Below, piece after piece: positions 23,026 through 31,477 of a stretch of 32,336 nt of DNA. The notes beneath the pieces were generated by a model, which made no database searches, was not told the origin of the DNA, and saw only the letters and a list, made by a program, of their open reading frames with translations. The position numbers were made by a program, and so were the translations under genes. This DNA is from Bradyrhizobium sp. Ec3.3 (GTDB lineage Bacteria > Pseudomonadota > Alphaproteobacteria > Rhizobiales > Xanthobacteraceae). Within the stretch, counting starts at the first letter, position 1, and each line of letters starts with the position of its first letter. The stretch lies in contig NZ_AXAS01000074.1 in the NCBI RefSeq assembly GCF_000472925.1, positions 179 through 32,514 of the forward strand, in the 5' to 3' direction.

Positions 23026-23769
23026 TCAGCCCTCGTCGCTGCCCTCGCCGCCGCCTTGCGGCGTCTCCGGTTCCGGCTCGGGCGCGGGCGCCAGCGCAAG
23101 GTCCAGATCGTCGCCGGGCTCGAGCGGATCCTCGTCCTCACGCAGCGCCGGGTCGTCCGACGGCGTCGGCACGCTGAAACCGGTCGGCAGACGCGAATCC
23201 AGAAGACCGGTACCCTTCAACTCCTCGAGGCCCGGCAGGTCACCGAGTTGTTCCAGGGTGAACTGCGACAGGAAATCCTCGGTGGTTCCGAAGGTCAGCG
23301 GACGGCCCGGCGTCTTGCGGCGGCCGCGCGGCTTGATCCAGCCGGTCTCGAGCAGCACGTCGAGCGTGCCCTTCGAGGTCACGACGCCGCGGATCTCCTC
23401 GATCTCGGCGCGGGTCACCGGCTGGTGATAAGCGATGATTGCCAGCACCTCGATCGCCGCACGCGACAGGCGGCGGGTCTCGGTGCTTTCGCGCGTCATC
23501 AGCCAGGCAAGATCGCCGGCGGTGCGGAAGGTCCATTTGTTGGCAACGCGCACGAGGTTCACGCCACGCGTCGCATATTCGGCCTGCAACTGCGCAAGCG
23601 CAGCCTTCACGTCGACGCCATCAGGCATGCGCTTGGCAAGGGTCGCGGTATCCAGCGGCTCGCTGGACGCAAACAGCAGCGCTTCGAGAAGCCGCAACTC
23701 TTCGGGACGTGCCTGGGGCTCGTTGTCCATCGGCTCGACCTCTTCTACCCGAACTTCCGCCAAGGCCAT
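23026..23769 (-). CDS. scpB: Segregation and condensation protein B
   Basis: This 247-residue protein is the ScpB kleisin-associated partner of SMC-ScpA, needed for chromosome organisation and segregation. Family motifs include LRLLEALLFASSEPLD (about 26-41), the winged-helix IEVLAIIAYHQPVTRAEIEEIRGV (about 107-130), and LLETGWIKPRGRRKTPGRPLTFGTTEDFLSQF (about 139-170). An acidic Pro/Glu-rich tail (about 200-247) is added. An alternative ATG at 23730 (MDNEPQ) would shorten it by 13 residues. It starts 20 bases after scpA with an AAGGAG ribosome-binding site between. Confidence 0.94.
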   Translation of the reverse strand: MALAEVRVEEVEPMDNEPQARPEELRLLEALLFASSEPLDTATLAKRMPDGVDVKAALAQLQAEYATRGVNLVRVANKWTFRTAGDLAWLMTRESTETRRLSRAAIEVLAIIAYHQPVTRAEIEEIRGVVTSKGTLDVLLETGWIKPRGRRKTPGRPLTFGTTEDFLSQFTLEQLGDLPGLEELKGTGLLDSRLPTGFSVPTPSDDPALREDEDPLEPGDDLDLALAPAPEPEPETPQGGGEGSDEG

Positions 23770-23789
23770 GGCAGCTTCTCCTTCCTCAA

Positions 23790-24629
23790 CTAACCGACCG
23801 GTGCTTCAGGCGCGGGAGGCGCACCTGTTACCGGTTGATGCCGCCCCTTTCGGAAATAGAGCGGCGCGAACGCCTCTTTCTGGTTCAGTTCCAGCTGGCC
23901 TTCCCGCACCAGTTCGAGCGCGGCGGCAAAGCTCGAGGCGAACACCGTCGCACGCTGCGACGGATCGGCGACATAGCGGATGAGAAAGTCGTCGAGACGA
24001 CCCCAATCGTCCGATTCGGTAAGGCCCCCGACCAGCCGCTCCAGCGAGGCGCGGGCTTCGGCGAGTGACCACACCGTGCGCTTGGCGAGATGCACGCTCG
24101 CCAGCACACGCGACTGGCGCTGCGTGGCGTAGGCCGTGAGCAGGTCGTAGAGGGTCGCAGTGTATTTCGGATGCTTGACCTCGGCGATCTGTTCAGGCTC
24201 GCCGCGCGGGAAGATGTCGCGCAACAATTGCTGCCTGTTCATCAGCCGGTTCGCCGCTTCGCGGATGGCCTCGAGCCGGCGCAGGCGATTGGCGAGCGCG
24301 GTGGCCATCTCCTCCGCGCTCGGACCTTCCGCAGTCGGCGGTTCCGGCAGCAAGAGGCGCGATTTCAGGAAGGCAAGCCAGGCCGCCATAACGAGATAGT
24401 CGGCCGCAAGCTCGAGCCGGATCTTTCGCGCAGCTTCGATGAAGTGGAGATACTGATCGGCGAGCGCCAAGATCGAGATCTTGGCGAGGTCGACCTTCTG
24501 CTGTCGCGCCAGTGCGAGCAGCAGATCGAGCGGACCCTCATAGCCCTCGACATCGACGACCAGCGCCGGTTCACCCTCGGCGAGCTCGGCGGGCCGCCCG
24601 GTTTCAAACGATAGGATTTCTGCGGTCAT
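23790..24629 (-). CDS. scpA: Segregation and condensation protein A
   Basis: This 279-residue kleisin bridges SMC dimers. After a 25-residue N terminus the signature YEGPLDLLLALARQQKVDLAKISILALADQYLHFI (in pieces over about 29-63) appears, then AADYLVMAAWLAFLKSRLLLP (about 73-93). The C-terminal winged-helix region includes FAAALELVREGQLELNQKEAFAPLYFRK. Its ATG overlaps the nagZ TGA by four bases, so the order nagZ-scpA-scpB is translationally linked; this order is common in alphaproteobacteria. Confidence 0.94.
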   Translation of the reverse strand: MTAEILSFETGRPAELAEGEPALVVDVEGYEGPLDLLLALARQQKVDLAKISILALADQYLHFIEAARKIRLELAADYLVMAAWLAFLKSRLLLPEPPTAEGPSAEEMATALANRLRRLEAIREAANRLMNRQQLLRDIFPRGEPEQIAEVKHPKYTATLYDLLTAYATQRQSRVLASVHLAKRTVWSLAEARASLERLVGGLTESDDWGRLDDFLIRYVADPSQRATVFASSFAAALELVREGQLELNQKEAFAPLYFRKGRHQPVTGAPPAPEAPVG

Positions 24630-25654
24630 GCGGATGCCGTGTTCGCCTGTGCGATCAATGCGTCGAGTTCGGCCCGCGTCGCCGCCCGCTCGAACGGCTG
24701 CGGCGCCTTACGCGCGGCCAGCGCCCTGTTCGCGCGCTCCACCGCCTTGCCCGACAATTCGGGCGTTTGGCCGGCGACCTCGTGCATTTCCTCGATATTC
24801 CCGTTGCAATGCAGGACCATGTCGCAGCCGGCTGCAAAAATCGAACGCGTGCGCTCGGTAATGGTGCCCGCCAATGCGTTCATCGACACGTCATCACTCA
24901 TTAACAAACCCTGGAACCCGATCACGCCACGAATCACCTGCTGGACCATTGTCGCAGATGTCGTCGCCGGATGGGCGGGGTCGAAAGCGCTAAACACAAC
25001 ATGTGCAGTCATTGCCATCGGCAGGTCAGCCAATGGCTTGAACGCGGCAAAATCGGTGCGCTCCAGCTCATCCCTTGGCGTGTCTACCGTCGGCAGCCGG
25101 AAATGCGTGTCGGCCGTCGCGCGGCCATGGCCGGGGATGTGCTTGAGGACCGGCAGCACGCCGCCCTGCTCAAGCCCGTCCGTGACGGCGCGGGCGATCG
25201 CCGCAACCTTGGCTGGTTCGGTTCCATAGGCCCGGTTGCCGATCACGGCGTCGGCGCCCGCGACCGGCACGTCGGCGAGCGGCAGGCAGTCCACGGTGAC
25301 GCCAAGATCGGCCAGATCAGCCGCGATCAGCCGGGCACTGAGGCGCGCAGCCGTCAGCCCAAGCGCCGAATCAATATCGTAAAGCTTTCCGAACACAGCG
25401 CCGGACGGATAGACCGGCCAGTGCGGCGGGCCGAGCCGCTGCACCCGCCCACCCTCCTGATCGATCAGGACGGGGGCATCCGGAGAGCCTGCGACGCCGC
25501 GCAATTCCTGAACAAGCGAAGCGACTTGAGCCGGGGTCCCGATATTCCTCTTAAAGAGGATGAATCCCCACGGACGTTCGGTACGGATAAAATCCCGCTC
25601 TGCGGCGGTCAATTCCGTTCCGGAAACGCCGGTAATGAAGGCCCGCGTGCTCAT
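24626..25654 (-). CDS. nagZ: Beta-N-acetylhexosaminidase NagZ
   Basis: This 342-residue cytosolic glycoside hydrolase of family 3 removes GlcNAc from GlcNAc-anhydroMurNAc muropeptides during peptidoglycan recycling. The motifs are VLIDQEGGRVQRLGPP (about 62-77), the catalytic-loop KHIPGHGRATADTH (about 171-184), and the nucleophile region LLMSDDVSMNALAG (Asp at about 254). No signal peptide is present. It sits between the SPOR protein and scpA and overlaps scpA by four bases. It processes muropeptides released by lytic transglycosylases such as the one at 3645. Confidence 0.95.
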   Translation of the reverse strand: MSTRAFITGVSGTELTAAERDFIRTERPWGFILFKRNIGTPAQVASLVQELRGVAGSPDAPVLIDQEGGRVQRLGPPHWPVYPSGAVFGKLYDIDSALGLTAARLSARLIAADLADLGVTVDCLPLADVPVAGADAVIGNRAYGTEPAKVAAIARAVTDGLEQGGVLPVLKHIPGHGRATADTHFRLPTVDTPRDELERTDFAAFKPLADLPMAMTAHVVFSAFDPAHPATTSATMVQQVIRGVIGFQGLLMSDDVSMNALAGTITERTRSIFAAGCDMVLHCNGNIEEMHEVAGQTPELSGKAVERANRALAARKAPQPFERAATRAELDALIAQANTASA

Positions 25655-25706
25655 AGTCGCCGATTAACCCTACCCCGCTAGGGGGTCAAGGAAACGGCCG
25701 ATAATA

Positions 25707-27200
25707 CTACGGGATAAAGCACTGGCCGCCGGCCGCCTTCAGCTCCGTGCAGAACTGAGCGGCTTCCTGGCGGGTCCGGTACGGACCGACCATGGCGCGA
25801 TACTTCACCTTGTTGTCGGCCAAATCCACCCGCTTGATCACCGGCGAACGCGATCCGAGCGCCGACGGGAACTTGCCCTGGAGCACGCGGAAGGAATCCC
25901 GCGCCGCGGATTCGGTGTCCTGGGACGATATCGAGACCATGTAGCTGCCACCGCCCTCAGCCGGAGCGGGGGCGATCTGCGTCGGATTGGTCGCGGCTAT
26001 CCGGGTCGGCGGCGCGGACGGGTCCGGCGTCCCAGCCTGCGGCGCCAGCGACATCGGCTGGTTGGCGCTGGCATTGGCCGAGGTCGGCGGATTGCGTGGC
26101 GCTGCCGTCGCGGCGGCTGCTTTCGGAGCCGCGGCCTGCTTGGCTGCGGCCGCAGCCGGCGCGGGCGTGCTGTCGGTTTGGTCACCCTTCACCGCAAGCG
26201 TCCTTACCCGGCGCGGCTCGCTGTTGGGCATCGTGCCGTTATTGGGCGCGGCGCTTGGGGGCGGCACGGCCGACGGTGAGACGCTCGCGACCGGCGGCGG
26301 ATTGGCGTTCGGATTGAGCGGCGGGAAAACGACGCGCGGGCCGCCGGACCTGGCGTTGACGTCGATTGGCGCTTCCTCGCGCGGCACGATCTTTTCGCTG
26401 CCGTCACCGGTGACCATGCGATCAGGCACCTTGGCGGAGCCATCGGCGGGCGCCGGCACGACCTTGGTCGGCGTGTTGTCTGCCTTGATGATCGGCGGTT
26501 CACCGCTGCGGGGCGATCCCAGGTAGGTCTTGTAGGCGAAGGCGCCCCCGGTTCCGACCACGGCCAGGGCAAGGATGGCCGCAACGGTCATCAGCCCGCC
26601 GCGCTTCTTCTGCGGAGCCTCGTCCTCGAGCTCATCCTCGGGATAGTCGCTTTGATAGGCGTAAGGATCGTCCGGATAGGACGGATCGCGCTGGAAATCC
26701 TGCTGCCCCGCTTCGAGCTGGCCATAGAGCGCGTCGTCATAGCGCGACGGATCGATCGGATCGTCGTGCTCGGGATAGGCCTGGGGCTCCTGGTAATCCG
26801 GCTCCGGTGCGGATTGCTGTGCCGGGAAGCGCTGCAACGGATGCTCTGAGTTCACGGCCGGCGCGTAGCGCGGCTGCTCGGCCACAGGCGGCTGCGGCTG
26901 GACGTTGGCACGCCGCATCCAGGACGGCGGTCCGGGCGGCGGTGGCGGCTCCTCGTATTGATGATCTTCGTAGCTCTCTGGAGCGTAGCTTTGCGCGTGC
27001 GGAGGCGGCTGGTACGGCTCGGGCGCCGGTGGAGTTGGCGGCCTCGCGGCGGGCCGGCCCTGCGTCGCGAACGGATCAGTCTGCCCGATCAGGCGCGCGA
27101 GTTCGGCCAAGGGATCGTTGTCTGCCCTGCCATACTGATCGCCACCGCGATCATAGTCATCGGAAGGATACGGTCTGTCCTGATATCGTCGATCGGCCAT
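25707..27200 (-). CDS. SPOR-domain membrane protein
   Basis: This 497-residue protein has a long acidic and Pro/Gln/Tyr-rich N-terminal cytoplasmic region (about 1-198), one transmembrane helix (about 201-223, GGLMTVAAILALAVVGTGGAFAY), a Pro/Ala/Ser-rich periplasmic linker and a C-terminal SPOR domain (about 415-497; MVSISSQDTESAARDSFRVLQGKF..., YRAMVGPYRTRQEAAQFCTELKAAGGQCFI). SPOR domains bind denuded glycan at division septa, so a septal role is likely, consistent with neighbours nagZ and the NlpD-like protein. The ATG at 27200 (MADRRYQD) is chosen; a start 25 codons upstream is possible. Confidence 0.9.
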   Translation of the reverse strand: MADRRYQDRPYPSDDYDRGGDQYGRADNDPLAELARLIGQTDPFATQGRPAARPPTPPAPEPYQPPPHAQSYAPESYEDHQYEEPPPPPGPPSWMRRANVQPQPPVAEQPRYAPAVNSEHPLQRFPAQQSAPEPDYQEPQAYPEHDDPIDPSRYDDALYGQLEAGQQDFQRDPSYPDDPYAYQSDYPEDELEDEAPQKKRGGLMTVAAILALAVVGTGGAFAYKTYLGSPRSGEPPIIKADNTPTKVVPAPADGSAKVPDRMVTGDGSEKIVPREEAPIDVNARSGGPRVVFPPLNPNANPPPVASVSPSAVPPPSAAPNNGTMPNSEPRRVRTLAVKGDQTDSTPAPAAAAAKQAAAPKAAAATAAPRNPPTSANASANQPMSLAPQAGTPDPSAPPTRIAATNPTQIAPAPAEGGGSYMVSISSQDTESAARDSFRVLQGKFPSALGSRSPVIKRVDLADNKVKYRAMVGPYRTRQEAAQFCTELKAAGGQCFIP

Positions 27201-27349
27201 CGTGATGATGCGTCCCCTTCGGGAAAGCCGCCAGTCCTCGACCCGAACAGCGGCCTTCACCCACAAGGCATTCAACCAAGTCGCATTACGTACGCGAGCC
27301 GGCTTCTGCCGGTTAGCCCCACAAATTCCCTGAAGTAGTTCGCCCCAAA

Positions 27350-29140
27350 CTACCGCATCTCGTCCGGGGCATGGACGCCGAGAATGGCGAGGCCCGATGC
27401 CAGGACCGAGACGACGCCCTGGACCATTGCCAGCCGCGCCTTTGTAAGCTGTGCATCATTATTGATAATGAAGCGTAAATAGGGCAGATCGCGCCCCTTC
27501 GTCCAAAGCGCGTGAAATTCGCTGGCTAAATCATAGAGATAAAAGGCAATTCGGTGCGGTTCGTGGGCCGCGGCGGCCGCTTCGACGGTCCGCGGATAAA
27601 TTGCGAGCCGGCGCAACAAATCGAGTTCCACCGGGTCCGAGAGGCGCTCCATCGCGGAATCCAGCAACCAGGCGATCCGCGATTCGGTCGTCTCCGGCAG
27701 ATCCGGAAATACCTCCGCCCTTGCGTTGCGGAAGATCGAGTGGCCGCGGGCGTGGCCGTACTGGACGTAAAACACCGGGTTGTCGCGCGACTGCTCGATC
27801 ACCTTGGCGAGGTCGAAATCGAGCACCGCATCGTTCTTGCGGTAGAGCATCATGAAGCGGACGGCGTCCCGGCCGACTTCATCCACCACCTCACGCAAGG
27901 TGACGAAGTCACCGGCGCGCTTGGACATTTTGACCGGCTCGCCGTTGCGCAAGAGCTTCACGAGCTGGACGATCTTGACGTCGAGCGCAGCCTTGGTGGC
28001 CGTGACGGCCTTCACGGCGGCCTGCATGCGCTTGATGTAGCCGCCATGGTCGGCGCCCCACACGTCGATCATGTCGGCAAAGCCGCGATCGAACTTGTTC
28101 TTGTGATAGGCGATGTCGGACGCGAAATAGGTGTAGGAGCCGTCCGACTTGATCAGCGGACGGTCGACGTCGTCGCCGTAAGCCGTGGCCTTGAACAGAA
28201 GCTGCTCGCGGTCTTCCCAATCCTCGACCGGCGCGCCCTTCGGCGGCGGCAGGCGGCCCTCGTAGATGTCGCCCTTGGCGCGCAGGAAATCGATGGTCTC
28301 GGCGACCTTGTTGTTGCCGCCCTCGATCAGCGAGCGCTCGGAGAAGAACACGTCGTGGCGGATGTTGAGGGCCGCGAGATCGCCCTTGATCTCGTCCATC
28401 ATCATCGCGATCGATTTTGACCGCACGGCCGGGAGCCATTCGGCTTCACTCACGGTGCGCAGCTTGTCGCCGTGCTCCTTCGCCAGCGCCTCGCCGACCG
28501 GCTTGAGATAGTCGCCGGGATAGAGCCCCTCCGGGATCGGACCGATGTCCTCGCCGAGCGCCTCGCGATACCTCAGGAACGCCGAACGTGCGAGCACGTC
28601 GACCTGGGCGCCGGCGTCGTTGATGTAATATTCGCGGGTGACGTCGTGGCCGGCGAAATCCAGCAGGCTCGCCAGCGCATCGCCAAACACGGCGCCGCGG
28701 CAATGGCCGACATGCATCGGCCCGGTCGGGTTCGCCGAGACGTATTCGACATTGACCTTCCCGCGCCCACTCAGGCGACCGTAGCTGGCCCCCTCGCGCA
28801 GCAAGGTGCGCAGCGCTTCCGCCCAGGCGGACGGCTTGAGCGTCAGGTTGATGAAGCCGGGCCCGGCCACATCGACCTTGGCGATCAGCGCATCCGCACG
28901 CAGACGCTCCGCGATCTGCTCGGCGAGATCGCGCGGCTTCGCCTTGGCCTCTTTCGCCAGCACCATCGCGGCGTTGGTCGCCATGTCGCCATGGGACGGA
29001 TCGCGCGGCGGCTCGACCACCACGCGCGAGAAATCGACGCCCTCCGGCCAGATGGCCTGCGCAGCGAGCGTGCGGCAGGCGGCGTGCACGCGCGCGAGCA
29101 CGTCGGCAAAAAGGTGCAGCGATGAGGGTGTGTCGGCCAT
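27350..29140 (-). CDS. argS: Arginyl-tRNA synthetase
   Basis: This 596-residue class I synthetase charges tRNA-Arg. The signature ANPTGPMHVGH (HVGH at about 143-146) and the KMSK-like PVKMSKRAGDFVTL are visible; the second reads KMSKR rather than KMSKS. The N-terminal additional domain (about 1-105, FADVLARVHA... GDMATNAAMVLAK) and the C-terminal DALR anticodon-binding domain (...PHRIAFYLYDLASEFHALWTKGRD) complete the enzyme. It begins ten bases after dgt, in the same direction, and precedes the SPOR gene. Confidence 0.96.
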   Translation of the reverse strand: MADTPSSLHLFADVLARVHAACRTLAAQAIWPEGVDFSRVVVEPPRDPSHGDMATNAAMVLAKEAKAKPRDLAEQIAERLRADALIAKVDVAGPGFINLTLKPSAWAEALRTLLREGASYGRLSGRGKVNVEYVSANPTGPMHVGHCRGAVFGDALASLLDFAGHDVTREYYINDAGAQVDVLARSAFLRYREALGEDIGPIPEGLYPGDYLKPVGEALAKEHGDKLRTVSEAEWLPAVRSKSIAMMMDEIKGDLAALNIRHDVFFSERSLIEGGNNKVAETIDFLRAKGDIYEGRLPPPKGAPVEDWEDREQLLFKATAYGDDVDRPLIKSDGSYTYFASDIAYHKNKFDRGFADMIDVWGADHGGYIKRMQAAVKAVTATKAALDVKIVQLVKLLRNGEPVKMSKRAGDFVTLREVVDEVGRDAVRFMMLYRKNDAVLDFDLAKVIEQSRDNPVFYVQYGHARGHSIFRNARAEVFPDLPETTESRIAWLLDSAMERLSDPVELDLLRRLAIYPRTVEAAAAAHEPHRIAFYLYDLASEFHALWTKGRDLPYLRFIINNDAQLTKARLAMVQGVVSVLASGLAILGVHAPDEMR

Positions 29141-29149
29141 GGCCGCCGC

Positions 29150-30358
29150 CTAACGCAAATCCGGGGTCGAGTCAAAGAGCCGCTGGTGCTCGGTCAGGGC
29201 GAAACGGTCGGTCATTCCGGCAATGAAATTGCCGATCCGGCGCGCCCTGCCCGCCTCGTCCTCACCCTCCGCCCCGGCCAGCCATTCCGCCGGCAGTTCG
29301 CCCGGCGAGGCCTGGTACTTCGCGAACAGGTCGAACAGGATCTGTTCCGCCTCCCCCATCACCCGCATCACCCGCTTGTGACGGTACATGTGCTGATAGA
29401 GGAAGGTCTTGATCGCCGCCTCCTCGCCCGCCATCGCTGGCGGGAAGGCGATCATCGCCCGGCTCTGCTGGCGCACGTCCTGGGCTGATTGCGGCTGGAT
29501 CGCCGCAAGATTCGCCTTTGCCTCGGCGAAGACGGCGCCGATCAGATGCGAAATCAGCTCGCGGACCAGCTCGGCGCCTCGCCTGACATCCTCAAGATTT
29601 GGATAGTGCGCACCGATCTCGGCGATGATCTCGGCCATCAGCGGGATCGTCTTGAGGTCGTCGACCCCAAACAGGCCTGCGCGCAGGCCGTCATCGATAT
29701 CGTGGGCGTCGTAGGCGATGTCGTCGGCGATCGCCGCGACCTGCGCCTCCAGCGAGGCAAAGCTCCAGAGCTCCAGATCGTACGTCTTGACGTAGTCGGC
29801 GATGCCGACGGGAACGCCGTGCTCGCGGTAGCGTCCGACCGGCGCACCGCCGCGATCGGTCAGCGGGCCGTTATGCTTGACGATGCCCTCGAGCGACTCC
29901 CAGGTCAGGTTGAGGCCGTCGAATTCGGGATAGCGGTGCTCGACCGCCGTGATGACGCGCAGGGTCTGCGCGTTGTGGTCGAAGCCTCCGGAGTTCTCAA
30001 GGCAGGCATCGAGCGCCCGCTCGCCGGCGTGCCCGAAGGGCGGATGGCCGAGATCATGCGCGAGCGCCAGGGTCTCCGTGAGGTCCTCGTCGAGCCCCAG
30101 CTGCCGGGCCAGCGCACGGGCGATCTGTGCGACCTCGAGAGAATGGGTCAAGCGGGTGCGGTAGTGATCGCCCTCGTGGAACACGAATACCTGGGTCTTG
30201 TACTTCAGGCGGCGGAAGGCGGTGGAATGGATCACCCGGTCGCAATCCCGGCGGAACGGGCTGCGGGTGCGGCTCGGCGGCTCGGCGACCAGCCGGCCGC
30301 GGCTGCGATCGGGATCGCAGGCATAGGGCGCGCGGGGGGCAGCCATTCCGACGGACAC
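29150..30358 (-). CDS. dgt: Deoxyguanosinetriphosphate triphosphohydrolase (dGTPase)-like
   Basis: This 402-residue HD-domain phosphohydrolase removes triphosphate from dNTPs, mainly dGTP, controlling nucleotide pools. The metal-binding residues are H72 in YRTRLTHSLEVAQ and H101-D102 in LALAHDLGHPPFGH, plus a later D in ADDIAYDAHDIDDGLRAG. The GTG start at 30358 is listed; an ATG at 30346 (MAAPRAP) is an equally good alternative and would give 398 residues. The gene is divergent from erpA across 109 bases. Confidence 0.92.
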   Translation of the reverse strand: MSVGMAAPRAPYACDPDRSRGRLVAEPPSRTRSPFRRDCDRVIHSTAFRRLKYKTQVFVFHEGDHYRTRLTHSLEVAQIARALARQLGLDEDLTETLALAHDLGHPPFGHAGERALDACLENSGGFDHNAQTLRVITAVEHRYPEFDGLNLTWESLEGIVKHNGPLTDRGGAPVGRYREHGVPVGIADYVKTYDLELWSFASLEAQVAAIADDIAYDAHDIDDGLRAGLFGVDDLKTIPLMAEIIAEIGAHYPNLEDVRRGAELVRELISHLIGAVFAEAKANLAAIQPQSAQDVRQQSRAMIAFPPAMAGEEAAIKTFLYQHMYRHKRVMRVMGEAEQILFDLFAKYQASPGELPAEWLAGAEGEDEAGRARRIGNFIAGMTDRFALTEHQRLFDSTPDLR

Positions 30359-30467
30359 GGTGAATTTAGTCCCTATCCATTTGATTCTGCGGACCCTTGC
30401 ACTTAACTATGACGGACGCGGGATACCAAATGAATTGGGTATGACGCGGGACTATTGGAGTAGGACG

Positions 30468-30797
30468 ATGACGACTGCCGTGACCATCAGCGACCGGGCC
30501 GCGCGCCGGATTGGGGAGATCCTCAAGGGCGAAGGCACCGGCGCCATGCTGCGGATCTCGGTCGAGGGCGGCGGGTGCTCCGGCTTCCAGTACAAGTTCG
30601 ACATCGAGCGTGACCGCACCGACGACGACCTCGTCATCGAGCGCGACAACGCAGTCGTCCTGGTGGACTCGGCGTCGCAGCCGTTCCTGGCGGGCTCCGA
30701 GGTCGACTTCGTCGACGACCTGATCGGCGCCTCCTTCCGCGTCAACAATCCCAACGCCACCGCGTCCTGCGGCTGCGGCACCAGCTTCTCGATCTAG
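30468..30797 (+). CDS. erpA: Iron-sulfur cluster insertion protein ErpA
   Basis: This 109-residue A-type carrier receives and delivers Fe-S clusters to apoproteins. The three cluster ligands are C37 in VEGGGCSGFQY and C101/C103 in ATASCGCGTSFSI. The FVDDLIGASFRVNNPNA segment favours ErpA over IscA. The ATG at 30468 is chosen because MTTAVTISDRAARRI matches the family N terminus; a frame 36 codons longer is implausible. It is alone on the + strand, divergent from dgt and followed by a repeat-rich gap. Confidence 0.95.
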   Translation: MTTAVTISDRAARRIGEILKGEGTGAMLRISVEGGGCSGFQYKFDIERDRTDDDLVIERDNAVVLVDSASQPFLAGSEVDFVDDLIGASFRVNNPNATASCGCGTSFSI

Positions 30798-30850
30798 TCC
30801 TTCTTCAAGAAACCATCCGAGCCCTCATCCTGACGGCTTGCGATGTTTTC

Positions 30851-31000
30851 TCGTCATTCCGGGGCGCAACGAAGTCGCAAGCTATGATGCGCAATTGCGC
30901 ATCTGAGAATCCATCGGGCCGCAGAGATGGCCGCGCAATGGATTTCGAGCTCCCGCTGACGCGCGCCCCCATTGCGCACTTGCGCAATGTGGAATGACGA
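30851..31000. repeat. Palindromic repeat element, family C
   Basis: The element starts TCGTCATTCCGGGGCGC and ends GTGGAATGACGA, so its terminal ten bases (TCGTCATTCC / GGAATGACGA) are inverted repeats. The interior is also symmetrical (GAGAATCCAT / ATGGATTTC). Two nested palindromes, ATGCGCAATTGCGCAT at 30887-30902 and ATTGCGCA-CT-TGCGCAAT at 30971-30988, lie inside. The layout resembles family A (TGTCATTCC...GGAATGACA ends), so both could be relatives. Confidence 0.8.
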
Positions 31001-31028
31001 AGGGAGAGAGCGAAACCCCGCACTCAGT

Positions 31029-31160
31029 CCCTCATCCTGAGGAGGCCGCTAAAGCGGCCGTCTCGAAGGATGGCCACACCTGAGAGCCGGGCTTCATGGT
31101 TCGCACGGCGATGCGCAGCATCGTCAGGAGACGCGCTTCGCGCTCCTCACTATGAGGTCC
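31029..31160. repeat. CTCATCCTGAGG-type intergenic element
   Basis: This begins CCCTCATCCTGAGGAGG, has an internal GGCCGCT/AGCGGCC hairpin and GTCTCGAAGGATGG, and ends CTCCTCACTATGAGG, giving inverted ends. From memory, sequences of this form are common in Bradyrhizobium and relatives. Only one full copy is in this window; a short echo, CCCTCATCCTGACGG, lies at 30823. Confidence 0.7.
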
Positions 31161-31188
31161 CAGTAAGGCTAGCCGAACTCAAAATCTG

Positions 31189-31282
31189 AAAAACAACCCC
31201 ATGCAAAGTAGCCGGAGAGCCGGCACGATACATTTCGGGTTTGGCGAAACTATTTGACACGTCGAGCAAACCAGGGGCAACA
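31189..31282. repeat. Dispersed intergenic repeat, family B, copy 2
   Basis: This is the reverse-complement partner of 18134-18227. The 26 bases at 31190-31215 are identical between copies and the rest, including the TTTCG..CGAAA hairpin at about 31232-31248, aligns with substitutions. Its orientation is opposite to copy 1. Confidence 0.85.
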
Positions 31283-31477
31283 TGTGATCGTCGCGAGAGC
31301 CCCAAGGACGGGGGCTCGGGCCAGACACACGCTCGGCGGGTCCGACACAGTCTGACGCCGAAGCGGCCCCTGCCGCAGTCCAATCATTCGAGAAGGTTCG
31401 AATCTCGCCAGCGGCGCCACTTAGATTAAGGACTCGCCAGAGACACCTGGACATGTCGGTGAATACGGAGATGGTCC

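Larger units (their letters stand above)
30798..31477. other. Repeat-rich intergenic region
   Basis: These 680 bases have no convincing gene. They hold a palindromic element (30851-31000), a CTCATCCTGAGG element (31029-31160), a family B repeat (31189-31282) and, near the end, a tRNA-3'-end-like stretch. The coding frames in the area are chance frames through these elements. This looks like a site that has gathered insertions between erpA and the hydrolase. Confidence 0.75.

Noticed and set aside
30381..30409. Sigma-70 promoter TTGATT-N17-TAACTA between dgt and erpA
   Set aside because: The -10 matches TATAAT at only two positions, so it is not reported as a feature.
31285..31422. A complete tRNA or tmRNA gene
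   Set aside because: The T-loop and CCA end are present but no matching D arm, anticodon arm or acceptor 5' strand was found, and no tag-encoding tmRNA piece follows. It is kept only as a weak finding.
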